DNA of 64,000 bases from JAJFUI01 sp963754135 (GTDB lineage Bacteria > Planctomycetota > Planctomycetia > Pirellulales > Thermoguttaceae), in the NCBI GenBank assembly GCA_963754135.1, contig CAVWEY010000002.1, positions 496,001-560,000 on the forward strand, written 5' to 3'. The notes under the pieces were generated by a model that was not told where the DNA came from, made no database searches, and worked only from the letters and a program-made list of their open reading frames with translations. Shown in pieces: positions 35,237 through 46,683 of the stretch. Numbering within the stretch: the stretch's first letter is position 1; every line of letters begins with the position of its first letter. The translations under genes and the position numbers were made by a program.

Positions 35237-36343
35237 TCATGCGCGCACCAATTGCCGGTACAGTGTTTCGTGCGCCCCGATCAGGGCCGCAAGCCCGTGC
35301 CGTTCATGCACTAATGCGCTTGCCGTTTTCGCCATCGCGCACGCCGTCGCATAGTTGTCGATGGACCATACAACGGCGTCGGCGAGCTCCACGGGATTGT
35401 CGGGCGGGACCAGCCGGCCATGGACGCCGTCCTGGAAAACCTCCGGAATCCCCCCGACGGCCGTGCAGGCAAACGGCAATCCAGTAGCCGCAGCGATGAG
35501 AAGCGTAAGGGGGAGCGCCTCCCGATCCGATGACATCGCAAACAAGTCCAACTCCTGGAATACCCGGGGCAAGTCCTCCCGGAAACCCCAAAACTCAACG
35601 GCGTCCTGCATTTGGTGATCGGCCACCCATTGCTCCAGTTCCCGCCGCAGTTCTCCATCGCCGACCAGAATGCCTTTCACCTCCGGCCGCACCTCGCGGG
35701 CGCGCAACCGCCTCGAGAAAGACCAGGGGCCGTTTTTGTGGAACGAGCCGTGCGACAATGCCCACCCGAAACGGACGGCTTCTTCGATCTGCCGCCACCG
35801 CTGGTGATTGACGCTGAACCCAGGGAAACCGGTCGAGGTCAATGCACTCGTCGATATAGCGGATGCGGCTTGGCGGCAGCCGGTGCTCCGTCCGGACTTG
35901 TTCGGCGACTTGCTTCGTCGTCACAACGACGCAATCGGTAAATCGCGCGAAACCGTGTCGACGAGCCGGTAGACACAGTTCTTTTGCTCGAATACGTGTT
36001 CCGTGCCGATGATGACAGGCACGCGCGCGAGGATGGCTCCGATTCTGCCGTAGGTATTCGCCGTGAACCGGAAGGTGTGGACGATGTGGGGGCGCCACTG
36101 CCGGAACAACCGGCGGATTCTGGCGATCACCGGCAAATTCACTCCCCGGCGCTTGTTCAGTGCACGGAATTCGATCCCGGCTTTCGCCAATTCTGCCTCC
36201 AGCAATGCACCGCCCGCCGTGGTTGCGCACACCTTGACGTCAAAGGCGTCGCGGTCAAGCCCTTTGGCAATATCTACCAAGAGACGTTCCGATCCGCCAT
36301 AATTCAGCGTGTCTGTCACCAGAACGACCCGTATTCTACACAC
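35237..36343 (-). CDS. Family 4 glycosyltransferase, frameshifted
   Basis: From GTG 36343: IRVVLVTDTLNYGGSERLLV, PHIVHTFRFTANTYGRIGAI, then in a second frame FTDCVVVTTKQVAEQVRTEH and FRVGIVARLVPQKRPLVFLE, then in a third GILVGDGELRRELEQWVADH and REALPLTLLIAAATGLPFAC (E-x7-E-like). Slips near 35945 and 35700. Typical GT-B transferase of O-antigen loci. Confidence 0.8.
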
Positions 36344-36428
36344 AGTTGAATCGTCCTTGTCTTGCCTTGCCCGCAACCGGCGTGTTGACGGCGTCACGAT
36401 CTTCGCCGCGGCTGTCGCGTTTTCGTCC

Positions 36429-37654
36429 TCAACGGCCTTCCTCGCATTTCTGCCGCACCGCGGCCGATTGCCGCAAGGCGGCAGCGATGATCCCGCAAAT
36501 GACCGTGATCTCGTGTTGGCCGACAGCCTGTCCGGTCGGCAGGACCATGATCCGGGCGGCCAGACGCTCCGTCTCCGGCAGCGAGAGTCGCGCGTTCCGG
36601 AAACCGGCTGCGATAGGGTTCCATCTCGTGGCAACCCGGCCAGAAGTACTTCCTGGCCAATACATTCTCCGCGCGGAGCACGGCCACCAGTTCATCGCGG
36701 TTCAGAGGCGCAACGTCCGGGTCGATCTCCACCACAACATATTGGTAGTTGGCTTTCTCGTTCTTCGGATAGCCGATGAGCGAGACGCCGGGCAACCGCC
36801 CCAATTCCGCTTGATACGATTCGTAATTCCGGCGGTTCACCGCGATGAGTCCGTCGATCGCATCCAGCGAGGTTAGCCCCATGGCCGCGCAGACCTCGGT
36901 CATTTTTCCGTTCGTGCCGAGGCAGACTACCTGCTCGCTGTTGGCGAAGCCGAAGTTGCACATCAGACGAAGCCTTGTGGCCAGAGCATCGTCATTCGTC
37001 GCCACCGCCCCGCCCTCGAAACTACTCAAGAACTTGGTCGCATGGAAACTGAACACCTCGCAGGCCCCGGAACTGCCGATCATTTGGCCGTGATGGGAGC
37101 AGCCAAAGGCGTGGGCGGCATCATACATCACGGTCAATCCGCACCGCTCGGCAACCGCCCGAATCGACTCGGTGTCGCAGGGGCGTCCCCACAGATGGAC
37201 GCCGATGATCCCCGTGGTGCGAGGCGTAATCCGCCCCTCGATCTTAGCGGGGGCCATATTGTGCGTCGCGGGATCGATGTCGCAGAAGACCGGAGTGACT
37301 TCCTGCCATTGGAGCGCGCTGCGCCGTGGCCACAAAGGTATAGGAAGGCACAATCACCTCGCCCCGGAGTCCGAGTGCGCGGACGGCAATCTGCAGGGCC
37401 ACCGTGGCATTGCACATGGCCACGCAGTGCCGCACGCCGACATACTCGGCGATGCGGCGCTCGAACTCCTTGACGAGGGGACCGTTGTTGGACAACCACC
37501 GGCTGTCCAGCATGCCGTTGATCCGCGTCAGCAGCGCGGCCCGGTCGCCGAGATTGGGGCGGCCCACGTGCAAGACTTCGGTGAAGGCAGGTCTTCCGCC
37601 AAGCAGGGCCAAGGGCTGGTCAGCGTCTCTTGTAGACAATGGTTGGCTATTCAT
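36429..37654 (-). CDS. DegT-type sugar aminotransferase, frameshifted
   Basis: Starts MNSQPLSTRDADQPLALLGG; RHCVAMCNATVALQIAVRAL and EVIVPSYTFVATA in frame one; after a slip near 37320 PVFCDIDPATHNMAPAKIEG, VMYDAAHAFGCSHHGQ and the PLP lysine in FSFHATKFLSSFEGGAVATN; after a slip near 36590 LSLPETERLAARIMVLPTG. The repaired enzyme is about 409 residues. Adjacent rfbAB suggests dTDP-4-keto-6-deoxyglucose as substrate, giving a dTDP-amino sugar. Confidence 0.8.
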
Positions 37655-37795
37655 GACGATGCTCGCAGAGCTCGGTAAGGTGCCTAAACGACCGGTTGTC
37701 TTGACGCACGATTTCCCCGCCGCCCATTCCCGGCCGTCCGGCAGTGTGACGGGTTACCGCTGCAGGCCGCAGAGTCCCGGACGACCTCGTCGCTC

Positions 37796-38661
37796 TCATC
37801 TTTCGGAAAGCAAACTGTTGACGTATTGCCCGTAGGCCGACTTGCGCCAGCGAACCGCGCACGCAGACTTTGTTTGTCGATCAACCCTAGGCGCAAGGCA
37901 ATTTCCTCGGGGCAAGCGATCTTCAGTCCCTGCCGCGACTCAACGGTTTGCACGAAACTGGCCGCCTGAAGCATGGACTCGGGCGTGCCCGTGTCGAGCC
38001 AGGCGGTGCCTCGCCCAAGCTTCTCGACGCGCAGCGTGCCTTGGCGCATGTACACCCGGTTGACATCGGTGATTTCCAGTTCGCCGCGGGCCGAGGGTTT
38101 TATCTGTTCGGCAATGCGGGTGATTTGCGCGTCGTAGAAATAGATTCCCACCACCGCGTAATCCGACTTGGGGCGTGCCGGCTTCTCCTCGATGGAGATG
38201 GCCCTCCCCTCGGCATCGCACTCGACGACGCCGTACTGCTGTGGATCGCGCACGTAATAGGCGAAGACCGTGGCCCCACTTTCGTGCGAGGCCGCCTGTT
38301 GCAGCATTTGCGGGAGTCCCATGCCGTAGAAGATGTTGTCGCCGAGGATCAGGCAGACCGGCCCGCCGGCGATGAACTCCTTGCCGATCAGGAACGCCTG
38401 GGCGAGTCCCTCCGGGCGGGTTTGGTCGGCATACGACAAGCGAATACCCCACTGGCTCCCGTCGCCGAGCAGTCTCTCGAAGGACGGCAAGTCGGTAGGC
38501 GTCGAGATCAGCAGGATGTCTCGTAGCCCCGCCAACATGAGCGTCGTCAGCGGATAGTAGACCATTGGCTTGTCGTACACAGGCAATAACTGCTTGCTGA
38601 CGACTTGGGTCATCGGGTGCAGGCGCGTCCCGCTGCCACCGGCCAGAATAATGGCTTTCAT
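37796..38661 (-). CDS. rfbA: Glucose-1-phosphate thymidylyltransferase, copy 1
   Basis: IILAGGSGTRLHPMTQVVSK is the nucleotidyltransferase loop; LILGDNIFYGMGLPQML, ISIEEKPARPKSDYAVVGIY and TAWLDTGTPESMLQAASFVQ are diagnostic for RmlA. A slip near 37850 hides the true end, WRKSAYGQYVNSLLSER, stop at 37796. It makes dTDP-glucose. It follows rfbB by 12 bp. A closely similar copy is at 48001. Confidence 0.9.
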
Positions 38662-38673
38662 CTGTCGAGACTC

Positions 38674-39747
38674 CTAGCGGTGCGCATAATTCAGGGCAAT
38701 CCACTGGGCATACTTCTCACTCATCAAGCCGTTGCCCCAGTCCTGGTTGTCGAGAAACCATTGAATTGTCTTGCGAATGGCGGTTTCGAACGACTCTCGA
38801 GGAATCCAGCCCAACTCGGCTTGAATCTTGCCCGCATTAATGGCATAGCGGCGATCGTGACCGGCTCGGTCCTTAACGTAGGCGATTTGCGCACGATAGC
38901 TGCCCATGTCCGGTTTCGGCCGAAGGCGGTCGAGTTCCGCGCAGATCAGGCCGACGATCTCGATGTTCGTCTTTTCCGTCCGGCCGCCGATGTTATAGGT
39001 CTCTCCCGTCCGGCCGCGCGTCAAGACCGTGTGGATGGCGGCGCAATGGTCCTCGACGTACAGCCAGTCGCGGACCTGCAAACCATCGCCATAGACGGGC
39101 AACGGCTTGCCGCTCAGCGCGTTGAGGATCATCAGGGGAATGAGCTTTTCGGGGTACTGATATGGCCCGTAGTTGTTCGAGCAATTGGTGGTCAGAGTTG
39201 GCAAGCCGAAGGTGTGGTGATAGGCCTGCACCAAGTGGTCCGACGACGCCTTGGAGGCGGAATAGGGCAAGTTTGGCGCGTAGGGGGTCGTTTCCGAGAA
39301 GGGAGGGTCCGGCAGTCCCAGGACGCCGTATACTTCATCCGTGGAGACGTGGAGAAAGCGGCATTCCGCCAACCGCCCGGCCCAGGCCTCGCGGGCAGCC
39401 TCCAGCAGGGCAAAGGTGCCCACGGTATTCGTCTGGATGAAGGCTGCCGGTCCGGTGATCGAACGGTCGACGTGGCTTTCCGCAGCAAAGTTGACGACCG
39501 CGTCAATGTAATGGTCCGCAAATATCCGCCGCACAAGGCTCGCGTCGCTGATGTCGCCCTTGACGAAGACGTAGCGGCGCCCTCCATGCACATCGGTGAG
39601 GTTGCTCAGTGAGCCGGCGTAGGTCAGCGCGTCGAAGTTTACTACGCGGACCTGCGGGCACCGGGCAAGAACGTGACGGATGAAGTTGCGCCCGATGAAG
39701 CCGGTGTCCCCGGTCACGAGAACGCACTTGTCCGTCAATGAAAACAT
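38674..39747 (-). CDS. rfbB: dTDP-glucose 4,6-dehydratase, copy 1
   Basis: Intact, 357 residues: VTGDTGFIGRNFIRH (NAD loop with Asp in place of the usual second Gly), HVSTDEVYGVLGLPDPPFSE, PYSASKASSDHLV (YxxxK) and NNYGPYQYPEKLIPLMILNA. Converts dTDP-glucose to dTDP-4-keto-6-deoxyglucose. No rfbC or rfbD is seen, so rhamnose is not the obvious product; an amino sugar is. Confidence 0.9.
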   Translation of the reverse strand: MFSLTDKCVLVTGDTGFIGRNFIRHVLARCPQVRVVNFDALTYAGSLSNLTDVHGGRRYVFVKGDISDASLVRRIFADHYIDAVVNFAAESHVDRSITGPAAFIQTNTVGTFALLEAAREAWAGRLAECRFLHVSTDEVYGVLGLPDPPFSETTPYAPNLPYSASKASSDHLVQAYHHTFGLPTLTTNCSNNYGPYQYPEKLIPLMILNALSGKPLPVYGDGLQVRDWLYVEDHCAAIHTVLTRGRTGETYNIGGRTEKTNIEIVGLICAELDRLRPKPDMGSYRAQIAYVKDRAGHDRRYAINAGKIQAELGWIPRESFETAIRKTIQWFLDNQDWGNGLMSEKYAQWIALNYAHR

Positions 39748-39805
39748 CTCAAGAGCGAGTGTTGGAATGAGTAGTCAAGTCTCAACCAACAAGGTCTCGA
39801 ATCCC

Positions 39806-39834
39806 ATTGTCACTCAACGTCTTCCCGTTGTCAA
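39806..39834 (-). promoter_or_regulatory. Possible internal promoter before rfbB copy 1
   Basis: On the - strand TTGACA (39834-39829), 17-nt spacer, GACAAT (39811-39806), about 60 nt before the rfbB start. It sits in the 229-bp gap behind the Wzy-like gene, one of the few real gaps in the locus. Confidence 0.5.
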
Positions 39835-39976
39835 CAATCGGGTTCCTTGTTCCTTGAAGGAACCGCGGATTTCCCGCACGAGTCTCTCCGGTTTGGAGGG
39901 CCACGCGGAGGATGAGAGTCGCGTCAAAACAGGGTTGTGATGCTTTGCGGGCCTGCAAACCGAAGAAGACGTGCCG

Positions 39977-41272
39977 TCAGCGTGTGAGCGGGGTGATGCC
40001 GGCGCAGAGCCGCGTCGCCCCGCCAACCGCTCGTGACGATGCGGTCAATCTCATGACTTGCCCCGCGGCAAGTTGGTAGGCGAAAAACGTCCAGTGGAGT
40101 TTGACTGGCAAGCCTCCACTGATGCTATCGCCGACGAACAACGCCACGAAGATCGCCAGGGGCAAGACATTTTCGACGCCGCCGCGTGCCGAAAAAGCCT
40201 TTCGGAAAACCGTAAGGTACCCCCAGAAATAGGGGACGGTGCCAATCAACCCGGTGAAGATCAGCATTGCAAGTATCAGATTATGGGTTGCCCGCTCTTG
40301 TCCTCCAAAATAGTGTAACCGTTCGCCGAGTTCGACTCCACCCGTCGGCCCCCAGCCCACGAACGGCCTTTCCCTAATCATTCCGAAGGCTTCCCGGGCA
40401 ATCTCGACGCGACCGGATGTCGTGCCTGTCTCGAATACTTCATTCCATCTTTTCACGAGAGCTTCTTGGGTGCTCAATATCCAAAACGCGACAACCGCGA
40501 TTGCCGCCAACAAGACGAGGTTGCGCAATCTCGTCCAAAACGACCCTTTTCGCAAAAAGAAAGTGGCCAAGCCAACAACCAAGGCCAACGTCTGGCCTCG
40601 CGAGCCTGAAGCAGCGACAGCGGTCATTGTCACCAGTGCTATTCCCCATAATAGAGGCAAACTGACAAGGCTCTTTTCCCGGCGGACGTGCCCCAGTCCG
40701 ATTGCCGACAAGGTTCCCACCAAAAGGATTTCCGACAACTCATTCGGGTTGATGCCCACGATAATCAACTGTCCTGCCGACTCGTAATAGCTGACGGTTT
40801 CCATGAATCCGGTGAGCATCAGCACCGACATAACGCCACAAGAAAGTGTATAGGACAAGAGCGCACCCCTGGTTGCCTGGCCAGTCAAGAACAGGTTGAA
40901 GCAGATGAAGAGCAGGACGATCATCTGGAGTTCCTGTAGCACCGCCGAAAGACCGGCGAAGTCCAACCGCACCATTGACAGCGTGAAAACCGCGAAGAAC
41001 GCGGCGAATGCGATTGAGGCTGGCGGCAGCTTCCAAGGCCAAAGTCTCACGTCAAGCAAGAACGCCACCGTAAGCACTATCCCCGCGATCCGTGGTATAG
41101 ATAAGGCGCCCTCAAATTCGGCGGGCAGCCACTGTGGAGTAAAGAGATCGTAGGGAAGCGAGAACATCCAGCCGTAGAACGCCCAGCGGGTGATAAGTCC
41201 CATTCTCCGTTCAGTGGAAACGGAGGCGCCGGCGCCGACCGCCGGGATTGACGTTGCTCTAGATTCTGCCAT
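39977..41272 (-). CDS. O-antigen ligase/polymerase-like membrane protein
   Basis: The 431-residue product has about 11 hydrophobic segments and the Wzy_C/ligase pattern: a long loop before the last helices with TSGRVEIAREAFGMIRERPF VGWGPTG and RATHNLILAMLIFTGLIGTV (the RxH..N feature of WaaL/Wzy). It either polymerises flipped repeat units or transfers them to an acceptor at the outer face of the inner membrane. The region is lower in GC than its flanks. Confidence 0.75.
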   Translation of the reverse strand: MAESRATSIPAVGAGASVSTERRMGLITRWAFYGWMFSLPYDLFTPQWLPAEFEGALSIPRIAGIVLTVAFLLDVRLWPWKLPPASIAFAAFFAVFTLSMVRLDFAGLSAVLQELQMIVLLFICFNLFLTGQATRGALLSYTLSCGVMSVLMLTGFMETVSYYESAGQLIIVGINPNELSEILLVGTLSAIGLGHVRREKSLVSLPLLWGIALVTMTAVAASGSRGQTLALVVGLATFFLRKGSFWTRLRNLVLLAAIAVVAFWILSTQEALVKRWNEVFETGTTSGRVEIAREAFGMIRERPFVGWGPTGGVELGERLHYFGGQERATHNLILAMLIFTGLIGTVPYFWGYLTVFRKAFSARGGVENVLPLAIFVALFVGDSISGGLPVKLHWTFFAYQLAAGQVMRLTASSRAVGGATRLCAGITPLTR

Positions 41273-42558
41273 GAGCCGTTGTTATCGCTCTTTGGAGCAT
41301 CGCGTCAAATTTCAGAACCAAGTTAGACCACGCGTAGGCTCCCGGCTGACGTGTCTCCGGTACTCTTCCATGTATAAGACCAGCGAGATACGTTGCCATG
41401 CCCTCGGACTGCGATCCTGCAAACACCGCCCCCTGCCCGGCCGTCTCCACCACGGTTTGAACGTCCGATCCGGGCGGGGCGACGACCAAGACCGGCGTGC
41501 CTAGGCCGATGGGCTCGAAGATCTTCGCCGGGATGACGCCTCGGTCGATAAGGTCAGTCGTATCATAGGCGGAAACCAAGACGCACGCGGCGCCGGCCCC
41601 ACGGACGGACGCAAGACATCGGCGACGAGGCACCATCCCGTGGAGTTCGACCCGTTGTCCGACACCATGTGTCCTGGCGGCCTCGCCAACGTGGGTGTTA
41701 TTGGGGCCGTAGTAATGGAATCGCCACGGCTTGGCCGGCTCCAACTCGGCCAGCCGTCGCAAGGCCTGCATCAGCGGGCCTGCATTGCTTTTGGGCGGCA
41801 GAAATTGCCCGGTGTACACGATGGCGAAATGGCCGAACTTCGCCGGTTCGACGCCATCGAAATCCCCCGGATCGTAACCGTTGGGGATCGTGTCGACTTT
41901 TTCTGCCACGCCGAAGCGCTCGACTCAGGTACTGTGCCCAGGAAGGCGACACCACGGACACCGCGGCGCAGCCTGTCAACAGCCGTTGCTCGAGGCGCCG
42001 GCAGCGATCCTGGCTTGCCGAGAGAGTGCGCGGATTCTCGTTCGAAGGGTTTCTCCCCGTCCATGGGTCCCGGTAGTCGAGGACATAGGGGCATTGCAGA
42101 CGTTGCCCAATGCGCTGCGCAACGCCAAATGCACCGAATGGGCTGCCTGTCACCAAGATTACGTCGACGTCGCCGGGCCGCAGCTTGGCGCAAGCGTGTT
42201 CCAATTCTGGATACCAGCCAGCCATCTCATCGACGCCCATGATTCGGCCGAGCTTACGAGGAATTCCTTCCAGGAACCATTTCAAGCCGTGGCGATAGGA
42301 GCGCTTCAAGAAGCCGGAAGACAGACACCGCCATCGATGGCCGGTGTAGATCATTCGCACGTTCCAGGCGGCGATTTCAGCGACAACTCGCTCTGGTTCG
42401 TCCGGCGACTGCCATAAGTTTGGGTTTGGAGTAGCTACCGAAACGTCCCACCCGCTGCGGCTGAGGTATTTGGCGATGTTGGCTCCGCGCACGCTTGCCA
42501 CGCAGCGCAACGGCGGAAAATAGAACGCCAGGAACAAGACGCGTGGTCTTCTAACCAT
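41259..42558 (-). CDS. Family 4 glycosyltransferase, frameshifted
   Basis: Starts MVRRPRVLFLAFYFPPLRCV (GT-B N-terminus), CPYVLDYRDPWTGRNPSNEN in frame one; after a slip near 41915 VDTIPNGYDPGDFDGVEPAK, FAIVYTGQFLPPKSNAGPLM and IPAKIFEPIGLGTPVLVVAP. The stop overlaps the start of the Wzy-like gene. Resembles large O-antigen GT4 enzymes of about 430 residues. Confidence 0.8.
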
Positions 42559-43928
42559 CTAGGCTTCCCACGACATGGGCGACGTCCGCCATGTAGACCT
42601 GCCGGTCGCCCTCATGGGTGGAGTCGAAACACACGCGGCGTCCTCGCCGGTCAAATCGCGGGTGCAAATCGCAACGGAAATGGGCGCCGACGATCTCAGG
42701 CCGGGTATGATAGTTCCCCTGGTCAATCCGCGTTCCCGTGGCGGTGTCAAACAGAATGAGCGTGTGTTCTGATGCTTCGTTAGGACCATCGGTGTCCGTC
42801 AGAATCCAGCGGCCATCATGGCGAAACGTGCAGTGACCGTCGCAATCCAATATCCCCTCACCGATTACCTCGGCCTCGCCGGAGCGAACGTCGAACAGCC
42901 AATACCTCGATCCAACGGGCCGTCGTTCGGCCCAACAAAGCAAATGGTCGTCGTCGCGCCAGGAGTAGTGCGAAACGAGAACCGTCGTCCGCCAGACATC
43001 GCAGTGAGCCGCCATCGGCGTCCATCACCAACAGGCGGGACTGGTAGGTTGCCGTGGCCCTGGCGAGCGCCTTGCCAAAGAGGGTGCGCAGAATCGGCCG
43101 GGCCACTTGCATCAACTGCCGGCTTCGGAATCGAGAGCGGTAAGTCGAGTAGGCGCTTCGAATCCCTTGCCGGATTGCTTGATGCGCCGGGGATGCCCAC
43201 CGGTAAATGAACACAAACTTGGTTGCGCTCGGATTGAAGAGCAGGTGCATGACCCAATGTTCGGAACGTCTCATGGCCTCGGAAGTCCGAAACTCGGCAA
43301 TCTTCGCCAACGAGAGCAACAGATCTGCCCGGCCATTGTCGAGCGAAAGCGACCATACGCCGTCGTTTTCTGGGGCAAGTTCGCCACGTGTGGCGTCTGG
43401 CACGCCGGCGTACCCATAGCCCGCCACCGTGCGTGCCAAGCGGCTGAAATTGAGCGAGAGGGCTCTTCGACCATCCGCGGAAACATGGTAAACGGGCTGT
43501 GAAAAAGACCGCAACTCCTTCCCTTCGACGTTGCGGATCACCGAGACAAAATGTCCTTCCCGGCAATCATTGTGAATGAACGCCGGCTCGCCAAGACCAT
43601 TGACCCATTGGAATTTCGTCCCTTCTTGGAAGTTCCAGGCGCAAGTCTGGGCGACTCGTCGGTAGGCTCGGTCGCGCGAAAAGTCGACAATGCCGAGGCC
43701 CGCCGCGTCATTGGCTGACGGTATGCGGTCTGCGAGGTCAGTTTCCAGTGAAAGGAGATAACGATCGTCGGGGTCCCAGGGGCAGCGGTCATAATAGCCG
43801 AAAAAATGGTGATGTCCTCGTGGTGTGACGCAGATGGCGTCCACCGATGGCCTTTGAGTTCCGATGTGGCACTTACTCGACATGGAGTTCTCTCCCCCGC
43901 CTTTGTCACGGGCGATTTCGAAGCTCAT
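42551..43928 (-). CDS. Putative beta-propeller (TolB/oligogalacturonate-lyase-like) protein
   Basis: About 459 residues after a slip near 42985. Repeated blade-like motifs end in hydrophobic-W/F-S/D patterns: GHHHFFGYYDRCPWDPDDRY, GHFVSVIRNVEGKELRSF, HLLFNPSATKFVFIYRW, FSWRDDDHLLCW-like SHYSWRDDDHLLCWAERRP and DLHPRFDRRGRRVCFDST. Such six- or seven-blade proteins occur in polysaccharide loci, often of unknown role. No signal peptide at the chosen start; an inner MSSKCHIG start at 43883 is possible. Confidence 0.55.
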
Positions 43929-43981
43929 CTCGCGCTGAAGCCGGTCCCTTCGCTACTCTTCGGCGTATAAACGCTCACCTT

Positions 43982-45148
43982 CTAACTGATCACTTGTTCA
44001 TAGAACGACGTCAACCGGCCGCATTGGCGGCCGATGCTGTGTTCTTCGCGGAATCTCATCAGGTTTCGTTTTAGTTGCGGCCAATCCGCCGCGTCCAGCA
44101 ATCCCTTCAGGCGTCCGATGTCCGCGAAATCGAAAGTGACCCCGATGCCGTTTTCCCGCACGAGCCGCGAGCCAAACAACACCTCGTTGTTCACCAGCAG
44201 CGGCAACCCCGCCTCGGCATAAACGGTGAGCTTGTTGCCGACGCCGTACCAATAGTGCTCCGTCAGTTGTGGTGCCCGGCGGGGATGAATCCAGGCCCCC
44301 ACGTCGTACTTGGTAAGCTCCCGGCAGAACTGGTGAAACGGCACTGGCCGGTGGAAGTGGAACCGTGGCTGTCGGGCAGCCAATTGCCGGTAACACTCGA
44401 AGTCCGCCCAGCGTCTTGCCTGTATTGGGCTGGGATAAAGGTGAAAATGGAGTCCCTGAACGGCCAGGGACTCCGCGATGTCGTGATATTGCTGGTAGCC
44501 GAACTCCTCCCTTGAGGCGGAGGCCGGAGCAATCGTGCCCCCCTGCACCAAATGCCATTCCGCCGGGCTGGGCCGGTCGGGGTCAATCGGACTCCACGAG
44601 GCGTCGTCGCAATAATCCAGTTGGTGCAGCACCTTCCGCGGCAACCGATAGCCCAACTTGCGGTAATAATCCAGCGTTTCTTCGGGGAACTTCGTGATGA
44701 TGGCGTCGGCGTGCTCCAGGCAGAACCGCTCGGCTTGCCGCTCGTCCTCCGGCAGCGCTTCCACCCCCTTGCGGACGCCGGCAAAATCGTAGGCGTCGTA
44801 GACCACCGGGCAAGGGGCGTTTTCGAGGACGATTCGGGCCAGGAAGTTCGACAGCCCGCCGTAAACGTGCAGTACGTCGCAGTCCAGAGCCCGCGTCGCC
44901 CGTGCCAGCCGCAGCCAGTCCACGTGCTTCAGCCAGCCGCGGCAGAATTGGTCCAAAATCGGGCCGGGACGGCGAAGCCAGGCCAGCCGGACGTCAATAA
45001 ACCGATCGAACAAACGCTTCCATGCGTCGCCGGGCGGCTCCATGTCATCGGTCAGGAGCGTGATCCGATGCTCGCCCGCCCGCCGGAGACACGCCATCTG
45101 CCGCTGCAACCGCATGGTGAGGATCAGGTCGAAGAAACCGACGTGCAT
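43982..45148 (-). CDS. Putative glycosyltransferase (GT-B fold)
   Basis: The 388-residue product from MHVGFFDLILTMRLQRQMAC has the outline of a GT-B enzyme: VLHVYGGLSNFLARIVLENA, PVVYDAYDFAGVRKG, AEWHLVQGGTIAPASASREE and NKLTVYAEAGLPLLVNNEVL (E-x7-E region). It is more divergent than its neighbours, so the family number is open. Intact frame. Lies directly behind the HldE-like gene (4-bp gap). Confidence 0.65.
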   Translation of the reverse strand: MHVGFFDLILTMRLQRQMACLRRAGEHRITLLTDDMEPPGDAWKRLFDRFIDVRLAWLRRPGPILDQFCRGWLKHVDWLRLARATRALDCDVLHVYGGLSNFLARIVLENAPCPVVYDAYDFAGVRKGVEALPEDERQAERFCLEHADAIITKFPEETLDYYRKLGYRLPRKVLHQLDYCDDASWSPIDPDRPSPAEWHLVQGGTIAPASASREEFGYQQYHDIAESLAVQGLHFHLYPSPIQARRWADFECYRQLAARQPRFHFHRPVPFHQFCRELTKYDVGAWIHPRRAPQLTEHYWYGVGNKLTVYAEAGLPLLVNNEVLFGSRLVRENGIGVTFDFADIGRLKGLLDAADWPQLKRNLMRFREEHSIGRQCGRLTSFYEQVIS

Positions 45149-45152
45149 GGGA

Positions 45153-46680
45153 TTATCGCAACAGCGTCGCAATGAACTTAAAGAGCGGTTCCGCCTCGAC
45201 GGACTGCTTGTTTCCCACGATGCGGACGGCCAGGGCGCCAGCGGCATTGCCGACCAGGCCGAGGACTTCGCTCGGCTCGCCGGCGGCGGCGAAGCGCGGC
45301 CACCGACAAGTACGCGTCCCCGGCGCCAACGGTATCGACGATCTCGCTGGCGAACACCGGCACGTCGGCAAACCCGTCGGCCGGCGCGTAAGTCGTCGAG
45401 CCCCGGCCCCCCCGCGTCACGGTGATCAGCCGGCAGTTGAGCTTCTCCGCCAGAGAGGAAACGATCTCGTCCAGCGGACCGTACTTGCTCTGGCCGGCCA
45501 GCCGCGCCTCCTGTTCATCGACGCACAGGTAGTCGGCGCGAGGATATTTCGTCACCAGGTTGAACCCCAGGTTCTGGCTGTTGGTCTGCACGTTGAGGGC
45601 CAGGAACCGCGACCGCTCGCAGAGGACCCGCAGAATCCTGCCGCCGATGAATCCGTGGCCGAAATCGCTGACGATGACCAGATCGTAGTCGCCCAGTAAA
45701 CCGGCCAAGCGGCCGCAGACCTCCGTTTCGAGGTGCGGCGGCAGCTCCTCGTCGTTGAGAAAACAGACCTCGAACATCTTGCCGAGCATGAAGGCGTCGA
45801 CGAACCGCCGCTTCACCACGGTGGGTGCGTCGGGCCGCAGGAAGAACTCCGGCTCGACGTTCGGCTTCAGGTGGTCGCGGAGGAACTGCTCTTGCGGATT
45901 CTCCTCGCCCAGGCACGTGACCAATTTGACCTTGCGGCAGAAGCCCGCCACGTGATTGGCCACCGCCACGCTCCCGCCGGCGTACGACTCGCCGTAGAGG
46001 AACTTGGCGGTGATATTGGCGCTCTTGGAGGCCTTGCCGATGGAACGGCAAAAGTGATATTCGTCGATGATCGTATCGCCGACCACCAGCACTTTCATGC
46101 CGGCCAGCCGTTTCAGCCGCCCGATGATCTCCGCGGCCGCGTACTTCTCGCGGAAGGATTTCAGGAAAGACGCCGCTTCTTCGTTGAACACGGGAAAATG
46201 CGTGTTCAACAACCGGCTGGAGCTGAAGGTGATGTCGTCGGTGAACGCCAGCCGCGTCCCCGCCTCTCCGGCGGCCTGCTCTTCCTCGCGGAACCTCCGG
46301 TCTTCCCCGGCCGACGAGGAGCCGTATTCACTCCCCTTCACGAAGACGCCGGGGTGGACCTTGCGGATCAACGCCGCGGCGCTGGGGGCGTGGTTCATCA
46401 CCACGTAATCGACGACTTGCAGGGCCGCCAGGGACTCGGCCCTGAGGCGCTCGTGGAAGAACGGCCTTCCCGGCCCCTTCTCGACGTGCTCGTCAGCCGT
46501 CAGTGCGACGGCCAGAACGTCGCCGTGCCGTTTGGCGGCCTCCAAGTGACGGATGTGCCCCGGATGCAACAGATCGAAGTCGCCGTGGCAGAGCACCAGC
46601 GATTTGCCCTGCTGGCGCAAGCCCGCCGCCGCCTGCGCCAACTCGTCGATCGTGACGATCTTGTCGCGGCTGTCAGCCAT
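45153..46680 (-). CDS. hldE: HldE-like fusion with reversed domain order
   Basis: Residues 1-150 are a cytidylyl/adenylyltransferase (LCHGDFDLLHPGHIRHLEAA, HxGH motif, and NHAPSAAALIRKVHPGVFVK). Residues about 190-500 are a PfkB-type sugar kinase (MKVLVVGDTIIDEYHFCRSI, GGSVAVANHV and the anion-hole motif DTVGAGDAY). After a slip near 45295 it ends FAAAGEPSEVLGLVGNAAGA. E. coli HldE has kinase first, transferase second. It probably phosphorylates a heptose phosphate and activates it with a nucleotide. Confidence 0.75.
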
Positions 46681-46683
46681 GGC

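Noticed and set aside
39680..39940. + strand ORF in the gap before rfbB copy 1
   Set aside because: Starts inside rfbB in antisense, no motif, no ribosome site; the gap is better explained by a promoter.
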